From assembly GCF_003666605.1 (NCBI RefSeq), contig NZ_RCIV01000002.1, forward strand, positions 124,001 to 188,000: DNA of 64,000 bases, read 5' to 3'. The position numbers and the translations under genes are program-made. The DNA comes from Propionibacterium australiense. GTDB taxonomy: Bacteria > Actinomycetota > Actinomycetes > Propionibacteriales > Propionibacteriaceae. The notes below the pieces were generated by a model, which was given only the letters and a program-made list of their open reading frames with translations, made no database searches and was not told where the DNA came from. The first letter of the stretch is position 1, and each line of letters starts with the position of its first letter. This document shows positions 7,418 through 15,597 of this stretch, piece by piece.

Positions 7418-8725
7418 TCACAGAGCTCGTACGGCTTGCCAGGCATCTTTGGCGAGCTCGGTCATCTTGACGCCTGACCGTCTGATGGTTGACGCAGCAA
7501 TGCCTGCCAGATGCTTGCGGGGTGTGGTGTCAAGATCGTAGATGCCATGCATCACATCAGCGAGGAGCACTCCGTAATCATGGTAGAAACGCGGGTTCTC
7601 CAACAGCGCAGGAAGCTTCTTGTAAAGCTCCATGTCCTGCCCCACGAATCCTTGTCGAAGTTTCTCATGGTACCGGTCCATGGACTCTTGCGAGAAATTC
7701 TGGGCGGCCAAGGCCTCCTCGATGGCCTGTGCCGCGGCCATCGCGGTGCCGGCGGCCAGGTCCATGCCTCTGATCGTCATTCCCGTGTTGAGCGTGAAAC
7801 CGCCGGCGTCCCCGATGATGAGCAGGCCTGGCCGGGTCAGGTCATGATTGGCCATCGCCGGTCCATCCTCGATCGTCAGGTGGCAGCCGTACTCCAGCAA
7901 CTCGCCGTCCTTCAACAGGGGGGCAATGGCTGGATGATTCAGGAAGTGGTCGTGGACATCGGAGGAGGCCAGTCCCCTGGCGGCCAGATCATCCAGCCGT
8001 AACACCACGCCGACCGAGATCGAATCGATGTTCGTGTAGAGGAATCCTCCCCCCGCACAGCCTTGCGTGGCGTCGCCTACCACAGCATAGGCGACGCCTT
8101 CCTGCGGGCTCAGGTGGAAACGATCCTCCAGTACGTTTTGGGGTACGTGGATGACGGATTTCACTCCGACGGCCAAGTGTCTGCGGGGCTCCTTGGCGCG
8201 TATGCCGGCTTGTCGCGCGATGAAGGAGTTCACACCGTCAGCCGCGACCACGACGCGTGCACGGAGCTCGTCCTCGCCGGCGCGAACCCCCACGATCCGG
8301 CCGTCCTCGATGAGCAGCTCATCGACCTTCACTTGGGGCATCACCATGACGCCTGCCTCCTCGCACTGCTCGGACAGCCAGGCATCCAGTTTCGACCGGA
8401 GTACAGTCACTGCGTTCACGGGTTCGGCCAGCCTCTGGTCCCAGTAGTCGACATTGACCGATGAGCTCTCGTTGAGAAAGGAAAGAACATTGCGAGTGAT
8501 TCGTCGCTCAACGGGTGCCTGGATGGCGAAACCGGGAAAGACCTGTTCCATGACTCGGCAGTAGAAGACGCCACCTGACAGATTCTTGGTTCCCGGCTGG
8601 CTGCCGCGCTCAATGAGCACCACCTCATGACCCGCCTTGGCCAATTGGTAGGCGCAGACAGTTCCTGCCACGCCTCCTCCGATCACGATTGTGTCGAAGA
8701 GTTCCTCGTCCTCGTCGCTCGTCAT
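7418..8725 (-). CDS. fixC: FAD-dependent flavoprotein:quinone oxidoreductase FixC
   Basis: 435 residues. An N-terminal FAD Rossmann motif IVIGGGVAGTVCAYQLAKAG (residues about 13-32) is followed by NLSGGVFY and, near residue 300, the second FAD contact IIGDAGGF, all typical of the ETF-QO/FixC family. FixC takes electrons from the FixAB electron-transfer flavoprotein and, with FixX, passes them to quinone and/or ferredoxin. The gene sits between fixB (17-base gap) and fixX (13-base gap) in one operon. The protein lacks its own C-terminal ferredoxin domain, which is supplied separately by FixX. Confidence 0.96.
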   Translation of the reverse strand: MTSDEDEELFDTIVIGGGVAGTVCAYQLAKAGHEVVLIERGSQPGTKNLSGGVFYCRVMEQVFPGFAIQAPVERRITRNVLSFLNESSSVNVDYWDQRLAEPVNAVTVLRSKLDAWLSEQCEEAGVMVMPQVKVDELLIEDGRIVGVRAGEDELRARVVVAADGVNSFIARQAGIRAKEPRRHLAVGVKSVIHVPQNVLEDRFHLSPQEGVAYAVVGDATQGCAGGGFLYTNIDSISVGVVLRLDDLAARGLASSDVHDHFLNHPAIAPLLKDGELLEYGCHLTIEDGPAMANHDLTRPGLLIIGDAGGFTLNTGMTIRGMDLAAGTAMAAAQAIEEALAAQNFSQESMDRYHEKLRQGFVGQDMELYKKLPALLENPRFYHDYGVLLADVMHGIYDLDTTPRKHLAGIAASTIRRSGVKMTELAKDAWQAVRAL

Positions 8726-8742
8726 CGTGTTCCTCCGTGCTG

Positions 8743-9618
8743 TCAGTTGAGTGCTGCAGTGAGGGCCGGGAGCACCTCGTAGAGGTCGCCGATGACGCCG
8801 TAGTCGGCGTAGCCGAAGATCGGTGCATCCTTGTCGTCATTGATCGCAACGATGGTCTTCGCGTCACGAGCGCCCGCCATGTGCTGCAACTGTCCTGAGA
8901 TGCCGACCGCGACGTACAGATCGGGTTTCACCGACTGACCGGAAACGCCCACGTAGCTTTCTTTTGGCATCCATCCCACGCCCTCGGCTACAGGTCGAGA
9001 GCAGGCCAACTCCGCGTCAAGGGCTGCTGCGAGATCCCGGGCCAACTTCAAGTCGGCTTCAGTCCTGAACCCGCGGCCAACTGCCACGATGCGCTGTGCC
9101 GAACTGAGATCGACGCTTGCCGTGTCGGCCTTTGTCGTTTCAGCAGTGATGCGGGCTGCCAGGGGGGCGGGTGTCGTCGATGAGACCGTCGCGACCTGTT
9201 GACCGCTGATCTCCGCTCCCCCTGGGGCCACGACCACGACGGGGTGCTGCGTACTGGTCACCTTCTCGCGGGCGATCCCGCCGAAGCGGTCCAGCTCAAA
9301 GATTCCATCAGTCACGGCGATCAGCCCGGTGAGTACGGGTGCGCCCAGGTTTACGGCAAGCGAACCGGCGAGTACGCGTTCTGCGGCCCGGTTCGGTACC
9401 AGCACCACGTCGCCCGGCTGAGCGTCGACCGTGGCAGTGACTGCTGGTGCAGCGGCCTCGGCCGGAGTCCCCTCGGGAAGCGGAATGGTGAGTGTCTGAT
9501 CCGCTTCGGGGAGGGAATCAGTTCCGACACCGACGATGGTTGTGGGAGCACTGAGCTGGCCGGCAACCTCGAGGAGGCCTGCGATCTGGTTATTGGTGGT
9601 GATGATCCACGTGGTCAT
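8743..9618 (-). CDS. fixB: Electron transfer flavoprotein alpha-type subunit FixB
   Basis: 291 residues from ATG 9618, which follows GGGGAAGGACC; longer upstream in-frame sequence overlaps fixA and is not homologous. The C-terminal FAD-binding domain shows GRGF near residue 180, then [16 protein letters not shown] and [20 protein letters not shown], the ETF-alpha signature. With FixA it forms an electron-transfer flavoprotein. FixAB proteins of the FixABCX type are known to bifurcate electrons from NADH in diazotrophs; here no nitrogen-fixation gene is near and the neighbours are acyl-CoA enzymes. Confidence 0.95.
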   Translation of the reverse strand: MTTWIITTNNQIAGLLEVAGQLSAPTTIVGVGTDSLPEADQTLTIPLPEGTPAEAAAPAVTATVDAQPGDVVLVPNRAAERVLAGSLAVNLGAPVLTGLIAVTDGIFELDRFGGIAREKVTSTQHPVVVVAPGGAEISGQQVATVSSTTPAPLAARITAETTKADTASVDLSSAQRIVAVGRGFRTEADLKLARDLAAALDAELACSRPVAEGVGWMPKESYVGVSGQSVKPDLYVAVGISGQLQHMAGARDAKTIVAINDDKDAPIFGYADYGVIGDLYEVLPALTAALN

Positions 9619-9640
9619 TTCTGGTCCTTCCCCTCGATAC

Positions 9641-10393
9641 TCACAACAGGCCATCGGCATGCAACACAGCGGCGAGTTGTTCACCGTCGGTGACAATTTT
9701 GTTCTGGCGAGTCCTGGCAGCTGGGCGCGAGCGTTCCGTGATGGTGAGATCGATGCTGCTCGGCTCAAGATCTGCAACCGCCACGGTGTCAACTTTTTTC
9801 TTTCCAGCGGCGAGGATGTCCTTCATGCCCGGAACCTTGGCCTGGGTCGCATCGGGAGCGATGGCGAGTACTGCGGGGCCGGTGACTGCGATGGTACGGG
9901 TGCCGCCCGGGATGTTCTGAATGATGGACCAGCCGTCATCACTCCGCTCAGCCCCGGCCACGTCCTGGAAGCACGGCCAGCCGAGGTGACCTGCGAGCAG
10001 TGCTGACACGAGCTTCGCGTTCTCGTCGATGGAGGCGTCTCCGGTGAGCACTAGGTTGACGCCATCAATCCTCTGGATCAGAGCGGCCAAGGCCTGCGCG
10101 ACCTGGGTGAGATTCCACTCCGCGGTCTGGTCATCAGCGACCACCAGACCTCGGTCAAAACCGCGTGACATGGCCGCCTTCTTCGCCATGGAGCTGCCGA
10201 CGGCAGAGGTGCCCACCGACACGCCGACGAGTTCGTCACCCGTGGCCGTGGCCAGTTCGCTGCCCAGTTGGATGGCGACGGGGTCGTACTCGCTCAGCGC
10301 GAGTTTGGCGCGCGACCAGTCAACGATGCCTTCGGCGCTGACTGAGGCATCCTGAGGATTTGCTGCCCATTTATAGGCGACGACAATGGTCAT
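9641..10393 (-). CDS. fixA: Electron transfer flavoprotein beta-type subunit FixA
   Basis: 250 residues from ATG 10393, preceded by AAGGAG. It opens MTIVVAYKWAANP, like ETF-beta proteins, and carries the AMP/FAD-contact region VGVSVGTSAVGSSMAKKA and LVLTGDASIDENA. It is the first gene of fixABCX, 22 bases before fixB. Together with FixB it should accept electrons from NADH or from acyl-CoA dehydrogenases, two of which are encoded in the same locus. Confidence 0.95.
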   Translation of the reverse strand: MTIVVAYKWAANPQDASVSAEGIVDWSRAKLALSEYDPVAIQLGSELATATGDELVGVSVGTSAVGSSMAKKAAMSRGFDRGLVVADDQTAEWNLTQVAQALAALIQRIDGVNLVLTGDASIDENAKLVSALLAGHLGWPCFQDVAGAERSDDGWSIIQNIPGGTRTIAVTGPAVLAIAPDATQAKVPGMKDILAAGKKKVDTVAVADLEPSSIDLTITERSRPAARTRQNKIVTDGEQLAAVLHADGLL

Positions 10394-10671
10394 GAGCCCT
10401 CTCCTTGACAAGATGAACGGAACGCCATCGTCCCGTTGAGGCGTGGTTCACGGCTAGGGAACGTCACTACGCCAGCTATTAACTAGTCGGTACAATCATA
10501 ACTGCAAGGATGCTTCGGTGCAGGGTCTTTGGTCCCGGATGATCCCGTTTGATGAGGATCCAACGACCAGGAGGAGCCTTGGCTTCTCTGGTGCAGGAAG
10601 GGATCCAACGTCGGTTCCCGATCGGGCCGGGTGCAGAGGCGCCTTCGATCGTCCTGTGAAGGGAGGGGCGC
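10394..10671. promoter_or_regulatory. Divergent promoter region of fixABCX and the ferredoxin-flavoprotein gene
   Basis: This 278-bp gap must carry promoters for fixA (minus) and the flavoprotein gene (plus). An AT-rich core at about 10475-10500 includes a TACAAT -10-like hexamer and ACTAGTCGGTAC (10482-10493), half of a TetR-type palindrome whose left half is degenerate. The plus-strand gene has an AAGGGAGG ribosome site just before 10672. No well-spaced -35/-10 pair can be assigned with confidence. Confidence 0.5.
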
Positions 10672-11850
10672 ATGACTCATCGCGGTTCCCTGCCTCGTGA
10701 CGCCCAGGGCGTTGAGTATCAGATCCCCGGTTTCGCCGAACTCACGCCACCATGCGTTCACGCCTGCGGCGCACATGAACCGGTACGGGAGTGGGTGCTG
10801 GCCCTGCGACGCGACGACGAGGAGGCGATACACCGGGCGTGGACCGCCATCGTCGCGGCCAATCCTCTCCCGGCGACAATGGGACGCATCTGTTACGCCG
10901 ATTGTGAACGCAACTGCAATCGTGATGCGCTTGATGGCGCAGTGTCGATCCGTGAGCTGGAGGGTCGCGTGGGGGATTACGCTCTGGCCCGTGGCTGGGC
11001 GCTTCCCCCGGTTCCATGGCCTGCCGGCGCCCGTCGTTCGGCCCGGGTGACGGTCGTCGGGTCGGGGCCCTGCGGGCTGTCAGCTGCCAGTCGGCTTGCT
11101 CGTGCTGGGCATCAGGTCGTGCTGTGGGAGGCGTACGGCGAACTGGGCGGCCTGCTGCGACGGAGCATCAGCGAGGAACGGCTGCCACGCGTTGTCCTCG
11201 ACGGCGAGATCGCCCGCATCGTGGCTCTCGGCGTCGATGTCCGGTCCGGACAATCAGTGCGCCACCTCGAGGACGTCCTGCCCCCTGCGGACGGGGTGAT
11301 CTGGGCCACGGGTGCGTCCATGTGCATGGCGCTGGTAGTCGGCCGCACCTTGTGGCGCCAGCCTGTGCACACGAAGACCCGGCCGCGTCGCACGGCTTCC
11401 TTGTCGATAGGACGGGGGCTTCGGGCCGCTGAGGCGCTCGACGCCTACCTCGCCGGTGCCATGGCCCCTTCTGCGGGCCTTCCACCGGTGAGCGATGTGC
11501 AGCATATGAATACCGGTTATTTCGAGGGGCATGGCCCCGTGCTTCCGAGCGGACAAGCAGCAGGAGGCTCCGCAGGACGTCGATCGGGGGACCCGACGAC
11601 GGTACTGGCCGGGGTCTGCACCGAGGCCGGCCGGTGCATGTCATGCGGCAGCTGCATGGGCTGCGATCTGTGCCACGATGTGTGCCCCTTCTACGCCATC
11701 AACCTACTCGACGGGGGCGGCTACGAGGTCGTGGCGCAGGACTGCGAGAGCTGCGGCATCTGCGTGGACGAGTGCCCGACCGGGACACTCAGGATGCCGT
11801 CGCCGGATGTCGCCGTTGCCCCGTGGGTGGTCCCACGAGAGCTTGCGTGA
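10672..11850 (+). CDS. GltD-like flavoprotein fused to ferredoxin clusters, without the NAD(P)H domain
   Basis: 392 residues. The N-terminal GltD-type helical domain has Cys28, Cys32, Cys74, Cys78 and Cys82 for iron-sulfur binding. An FAD Rossmann motif follows (VTVVGSGPCGLSAASRLARAG, about 126-146) up to WATGAS (211-216). In GltD/NfnL/PreT-type proteins a second Rossmann domain for NAD(P)H normally comes next; here only about 30 residues separate ATGAS from the closing FAD motif IGRGLRAAEALDAYL, so the pyridine-nucleotide domain is missing. The C-terminus has a ferredoxin domain (CMSCGSCMGCDLC..VCP, then CESCGICVDECP, 322-369). It is divergent from fixA. An internal electron hub moving electrons between FixABCX-derived ferredoxin and a partner enzyme is inferred. 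Confidence 0.85.
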   Translation: MTHRGSLPRDAQGVEYQIPGFAELTPPCVHACGAHEPVREWVLALRRDDEEAIHRAWTAIVAANPLPATMGRICYADCERNCNRDALDGAVSIRELEGRVGDYALARGWALPPVPWPAGARRSARVTVVGSGPCGLSAASRLARAGHQVVLWEAYGELGGLLRRSISEERLPRVVLDGEIARIVALGVDVRSGQSVRHLEDVLPPADGVIWATGASMCMALVVGRTLWRQPVHTKTRPRRTASLSIGRGLRAAEALDAYLAGAMAPSAGLPPVSDVQHMNTGYFEGHGPVLPSGQAAGGSAGRRSGDPTTVLAGVCTEAGRCMSCGSCMGCDLCHDVCPFYAINLLDGGGYEVVAQDCESCGICVDECPTGTLRMPSPDVAVAPWVVPRELA

Positions 11851-11939
11851 GTCGGGCGACAGACGAGGAGGGGGCGTGGTGCCTCATTGTCGAGTCCCCG
11901 CGTGGTGGGGCGTGTGCCATCCGGCCGCGACTGTGTATG

Positions 11940-11955
11940 GTTGGGGCGCCCCGAC
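11940..11955. promoter_or_regulatory. Palindromic operator candidate upstream of tetR
   Basis: GTTGGGGCGCCCCGAC is a 16-bp palindrome with one mismatched pair and a perfect 10-bp core. It lies 36 bases before the TetR start at 11992, the usual place for autoregulation by this family. Confidence 0.5.
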
Positions 11956-11991
11956 GTCAATATATCCCTGATCATCAGAGAGAAAGGCCCT

Positions 11992-12678
11992 ATGTCAACC
12001 TCAACCAGCGGTCGCAAGCTCCGCCGAGATCCTGATCTGACCAAACGGGAAATCCTTGACGCAGCGGCCGAAGAGTTCGCCCGGCACGGTCCCAACGATG
12101 CTCGCACCGACGACATCGCGGAACGGACGAACACATCCAAACGGATGATCTACTACTACTTCGAATCCAAGGAGGCGCTCTACTCGAGGGTGCTGCTGGA
12201 GAACTACATGGGCATCCGGTCCTTGGAGACCGCTCTCGATCTGGCCGAGCTGTCCCCGGTCGAAGGCCTGGTCCGCCTGATCCGCGCCACCCTTGATTTC
12301 TATGAGGAGAATCAGAATCTGGTGCGCATCGTTGCCTTGGAGAACCTGCTCAAGGGAGGCAGCGTCGCGGCTCAGATCCCCGATTTCCAAAAGCTGAACG
12401 CGAGCGCGCCCAAAATCCTCGCAGAGCTCTTGGAGCGTGGTCGCGCCGATGGCGTCTTCCGCTCCGGGGAAGGTGCGCCTGATGCCCTGGACGTGCACCA
12501 GGTGCTGTCTGCTCTCGTGCTGAACCGCGTCGAACATCGAGCGACCTTCAGAACCGCTTTCGGACGTGACATGCTCGACGGTCAGGACCGTGGTCATGTC
12601 AGGGCGCTCATCGAGGAGACGGTGCTGCGCCTGGTGCTGGCCGACCCCGAGGTGTACTTCGCAGAACTGAGGCATTGA
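11992..12678 (+). CDS. TetR-family transcriptional regulator
   Basis: 228 residues. The N-terminal DNA-binding domain is typical (KREILDAAAEEFARHG, then TDDIAERTNTSKRMIYYYFESKEALY, residues about 19-65), and the C-terminal half is ligand-binding and helical. The start at 11992 follows AGAAAGG. It converges with the acyl-CoA ligase operon, and its last 71 bases overlap the end of the ligase gene on the other strand. The short and well-kept YYYFESKEALY region resembles regulators of fatty-acid or aromatic-acid CoA metabolism, so an acyl-CoA or hydroaromatic acid ligand is plausible but unproven. Confidence 0.93.
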   Translation: MSTSTSGRKLRRDPDLTKREILDAAAEEFARHGPNDARTDDIAERTNTSKRMIYYYFESKEALYSRVLLENYMGIRSLETALDLAELSPVEGLVRLIRATLDFYEENQNLVRIVALENLLKGGSVAAQIPDFQKLNASAPKILAELLERGRADGVFRSGEGAPDALDVHQVLSALVLNRVEHRATFRTAFGRDMLDGQDRGHVRALIEETVLRLVLADPEVYFAELRH

Positions 12679-14374
12679 GCTTGGCCGGTTGGTCAGGGTC
12701 GGGCATCTGATCTGAGTGCTCTACCTCGAGCATTGCCTCGATGCGCTCACGCAGCACCCGTTTGGACACCTTCCCCGAGCTGGTGGTGGGGAGCTCGTCA
12801 AGGTACTCGACCCGCTCGGGGATCTTGAACTTGGCCATACCGCGGGAAACGAAATAGTCGTTCAGATCCGCCACACTGAGCTTCGGCAGCTTGTCGCGGG
12901 ACACGAGGAAGGCGCATGCCCGCTGGCCCATGACTCTGTCGGGCATCGCCACCACGGCCGCTGCCAAGACAGCCGGGTGGCACATCAGTGCACGTTCCAC
13001 CTCGGCCGCACTGATGTTCTCCCCGCCGCGGTTGATGACATCCTTGCACCGGCCGGTGACCCGGATGTACCCGTCGTCGTCCATGATCGCCAGGTCTCCG
13101 CTGTAATACCAACCCGCCTTGTCGACCGCGGCGGCCGTCAGTTCCGGATGACCCATATAGCCGCAGAACACGGCCGGTCCCCGGGAGGCCTCCTCCCCCT
13201 CCACCCCAGCGGGAACAGGCTTGTGAGTCAGCCGGTCGACGATGCGGATCTCGGTGCCCGGGCAGGCCCTGCCGTCGGTACTGAGCACCCGTTCGTCGCT
13301 GTCGTGGAAGGTCGTCATGGTGTGCGGTGCGGATTCGGTGGCGCCGTAGACCGAGTAGACGCGAATGCCCAGACTCCGGGCTCGTTCCAGCAGGCGGCGC
13401 GGTACCGGTGAACCTCCGCAGCACAGGAATCGAATTCTCGCCAGCCCGGTTCCCAGTTCCTCGCAGGTGCACAGCATGGAGTCGATCACGGCCGGTACCG
13501 ACATGCCGCAGGTTGCTCCGTAGCGGCTGGCAAATTCCGCCATCTCCGGGCCCTTGGTACTGTCGCACAGCAATGAAGTGCCCCGAGTGAGCACCGGCAT
13601 CACGACTCCGTGCATGAATCCGGTCGCGTGTCCCACCGGTGCGGGCATCAGCATCCGGTCCTCGGGGCCCAACCGCAGCGCATAGGAGAAACTGATCTCT
13701 GAGGCGATCAGATTGTTGTGGCTCAGCATGACCCCCTTGGGTTCGGACTCACTACCAGAGGTGAACAGAACGGCGGCGAGATCCTCGCCGTGGGACAACA
13801 GCCAGTCCTCCTGTGCCACCGGTTGCGTGTTCTTCACAGCGGACGAGAAACTACTGTCGTTGTCTGGTGCGTCACGCACGAAGAGGATCTTCTGTAGACC
13901 GGCCACCTGTTCGAGCAGATCGTCACCCAGCGCGTGGTAATCAGTTGACCGGAAGGCCGCCGGCATGAGCATGATGGTCGTCCCGCAGGTGTTCACTGCG
14001 TGGCGCAATTCGCTGGAGCGTAAGTTGGCCGAGAGCGGGTTGATCACCGCCCCGGCTTTCATGATGCCGATGAAGATCGGCAGGAACTCGGCCCAGTTGG
14101 GCAGCTGAACGGCGACGACTGCACCTGGGCGCACGCCTGCCCCGACGAGCCATCCTGCGAACCGCGACGAGAGCTCATCCGCCTCTGCATAGGTGAAACG
14201 GGTGCCGTTTCGGTCGATCACAGCGGGCGCGTCGGGAGAGGCGAGCACCGCGAGGTTCCACCAGTCAAGCAAGCAGTGCTCACCCCACCAGCCGCGCGCG
14301 CGGAAGTCTGCCCGCAGAGCTGCTGGCATGGCGACGAAACCTGGTTCATGAGGCCTTGGTGTTCTTGATGACAT
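12608..14374 (-). CDS. Acyl-CoA/aryl-CoA ligase (AMP-forming, FadK/CaiC-like)
   Basis: 588 residues. The ANL-superfamily motifs are present: A3 phosphate loop TSGSESEPKGVMLSHNN (about 210-226), A5 YGATES, A7 YSGDLA, A8 GRCKDVINRGGENI and the catalytic Lys in TSSGKVSKR near the C-terminus. It adenylates a carboxylic acid and transfers it to CoA. The start at 14374 follows GGGGAGGGG. The last 24 or so residues (rich in Pro, Arg and Ala) extend past the catalytic domain and are encoded antisense to the TetR gene. It ends the operon MHS carrier-acyl-CoA dehydrogenase-ligase. Context makes shikimate-derived or cyclohexene carboxylates possible substrates. Confidence 0.93.
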   Translation of the reverse strand: MSSRTPRPHEPGFVAMPAALRADFRARGWWGEHCLLDWWNLAVLASPDAPAVIDRNGTRFTYAEADELSSRFAGWLVGAGVRPGAVVAVQLPNWAEFLPIFIGIMKAGAVINPLSANLRSSELRHAVNTCGTTIMLMPAAFRSTDYHALGDDLLEQVAGLQKILFVRDAPDNDSSFSSAVKNTQPVAQEDWLLSHGEDLAAVLFTSGSESEPKGVMLSHNNLIASEISFSYALRLGPEDRMLMPAPVGHATGFMHGVVMPVLTRGTSLLCDSTKGPEMAEFASRYGATCGMSVPAVIDSMLCTCEELGTGLARIRFLCCGGSPVPRRLLERARSLGIRVYSVYGATESAPHTMTTFHDSDERVLSTDGRACPGTEIRIVDRLTHKPVPAGVEGEEASRGPAVFCGYMGHPELTAAAVDKAGWYYSGDLAIMDDDGYIRVTGRCKDVINRGGENISAAEVERALMCHPAVLAAAVVAMPDRVMGQRACAFLVSRDKLPKLSVADLNDYFVSRGMAKFKIPERVEYLDELPTTSSGKVSKRVLRERIEAMLEVEHSDQMPDPDQPAKLNASVLRSTPRGRPAPGAAPSPR

Positions 14375-14407
14375 GGTGTTTCCCCTCCCCAGGTCCGGCT
14401 GCGCGCG

Positions 14408-15559
14408 TCAGAGCTTGTTGGCGTATTCCTTCTTGAGCTGACGCGCGATCACCACGGACTGGATCTGGTTGGTGCCTTCCATGATCTGGAAGACCTTGGC
14501 GTCGCGCATGAGCTTCTCCACCGGGTACTCCTTCGTGAAGCCGTTGCCGCCCAGCACCTGAACGGCATCAGAGACCACTTCCTGCTGCAGGTCCGTCACG
14601 AACTGCTTGGTGATCGCGCCATCCTTCTGTACGTCCAGTCCAAGGTCGACACGGCGCATCGTCTGTTGTACCAGAGCCCGGCATGCCACGGTCTTCGCCG
14701 ACATGCGCGCCAGGATGTCCTGAACCATCTGGAACTCGAAGATCGGACGGCCGAACTGCTCGCGTTGCAATGCGTAAACGGTGGCCTCGTCGAGTGCCCG
14801 CTGCATCATGCCGACAGCGATGGTGGCCATGAAGGCGCGAGAAACGTCCAGCCCTGACATCGCGATCTTGAAGCCGTCTCCCTCCTTGCCCACCAAGTGG
14901 TCGGCCGGCACACGGACGTCGTTGAGGATGAGGTCGCAGGTGTTCGAGGTGCGTAGGCCCATCTTGTCCTCATGCTCGCCATGACTCAGTCCCTCGCGGC
15001 TGGCCTCCACGAGGAAGGTGGATATGCCATGGTGCCCGGCGTCGGGGTCGGTCTTGGCCGAGATGAGATAGATGTCGGCGATGCCGCCATTGGTGATCCA
15101 GCACTTCTGTCCATTGAGCACGTAGTCGTCGCCATCGCGTACGGCCCGAGTGCGGATGGCGGCCGCGTCGGAACCAGCACTGGGTTCGCTGATCGCGAAG
15201 CAGCCCAGGCCTCCGTTGGTGATGGTGTCGGCGAACAGCTGCGCCTGCTCCTTGGTTCCGGCGAGCATGACGTTGCGGAAGGCCACGAAGGTCGAGACCA
15301 ATGTGATGGCATAGCCGGCGTCGACCTTGCCGAGTTCCTCGAAGACCATCGCCCCGGTCTGGAAATCGATGCCGGCGCCGCCGTATTCCTCAGGCAGCTC
15401 AAGCATGTGCAGGCCCAACTCGAAGGCGGACTGGAAATCGGCCAGTTCGCACTGCGAATCGCGATCGCGCTGTGCGACGTGGGGAGCGACCTCGCTCCAG
15501 ACGAACTCCTTGACGGAGTCAAGTAGCAGTTGCTGTTCATCGGTGAGTGTCTGATTCAT
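14408..15559 (-). CDS. Acyl-CoA dehydrogenase (first of two)
   Basis: 383 residues, the normal family length. Conserved features are GCFAISEPSAGSD (substrate/FAD contact, about 115-127), CWITNG, REQFGRPIFEFQ, QVLGGNGFTKEYPVEKLMRDAKV and the catalytic Glu in QIMEGTNQIQ. FAD-dependent, it introduces or, with a low-potential electron partner, removes an alpha-beta double bond in an acyl-CoA. It lies 38 bases after the MHS carrier and 33 before the ligase. FixAB is the natural electron partner in this locus. In E. coli the matching gene of the ydi locus is ydiO. Confidence 0.95.
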   Translation of the reverse strand: MNQTLTDEQQLLLDSVKEFVWSEVAPHVAQRDRDSQCELADFQSAFELGLHMLELPEEYGGAGIDFQTGAMVFEELGKVDAGYAITLVSTFVAFRNVMLAGTKEQAQLFADTITNGGLGCFAISEPSAGSDAAAIRTRAVRDGDDYVLNGQKCWITNGGIADIYLISAKTDPDAGHHGISTFLVEASREGLSHGEHEDKMGLRTSNTCDLILNDVRVPADHLVGKEGDGFKIAMSGLDVSRAFMATIAVGMMQRALDEATVYALQREQFGRPIFEFQMVQDILARMSAKTVACRALVQQTMRRVDLGLDVQKDGAITKQFVTDLQQEVVSDAVQVLGGNGFTKEYPVEKLMRDAKVFQIMEGTNQIQSVVIARQLKKEYANKL

Positions 15560-15597
15560 GATGGCCTTTCTTGTTCTTGATGTGACGAATGATCGGT

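Noticed and set aside
10482-10493. ACTAGT core shared by the fixA promoter region (10482), the second dehydrogenase promoter region (19831) and the trmI upstream region (about 54560)
   Set aside because: Flanking bases differ between the sites and one copy precedes an unrelated core gene, so a common operator is not supported.
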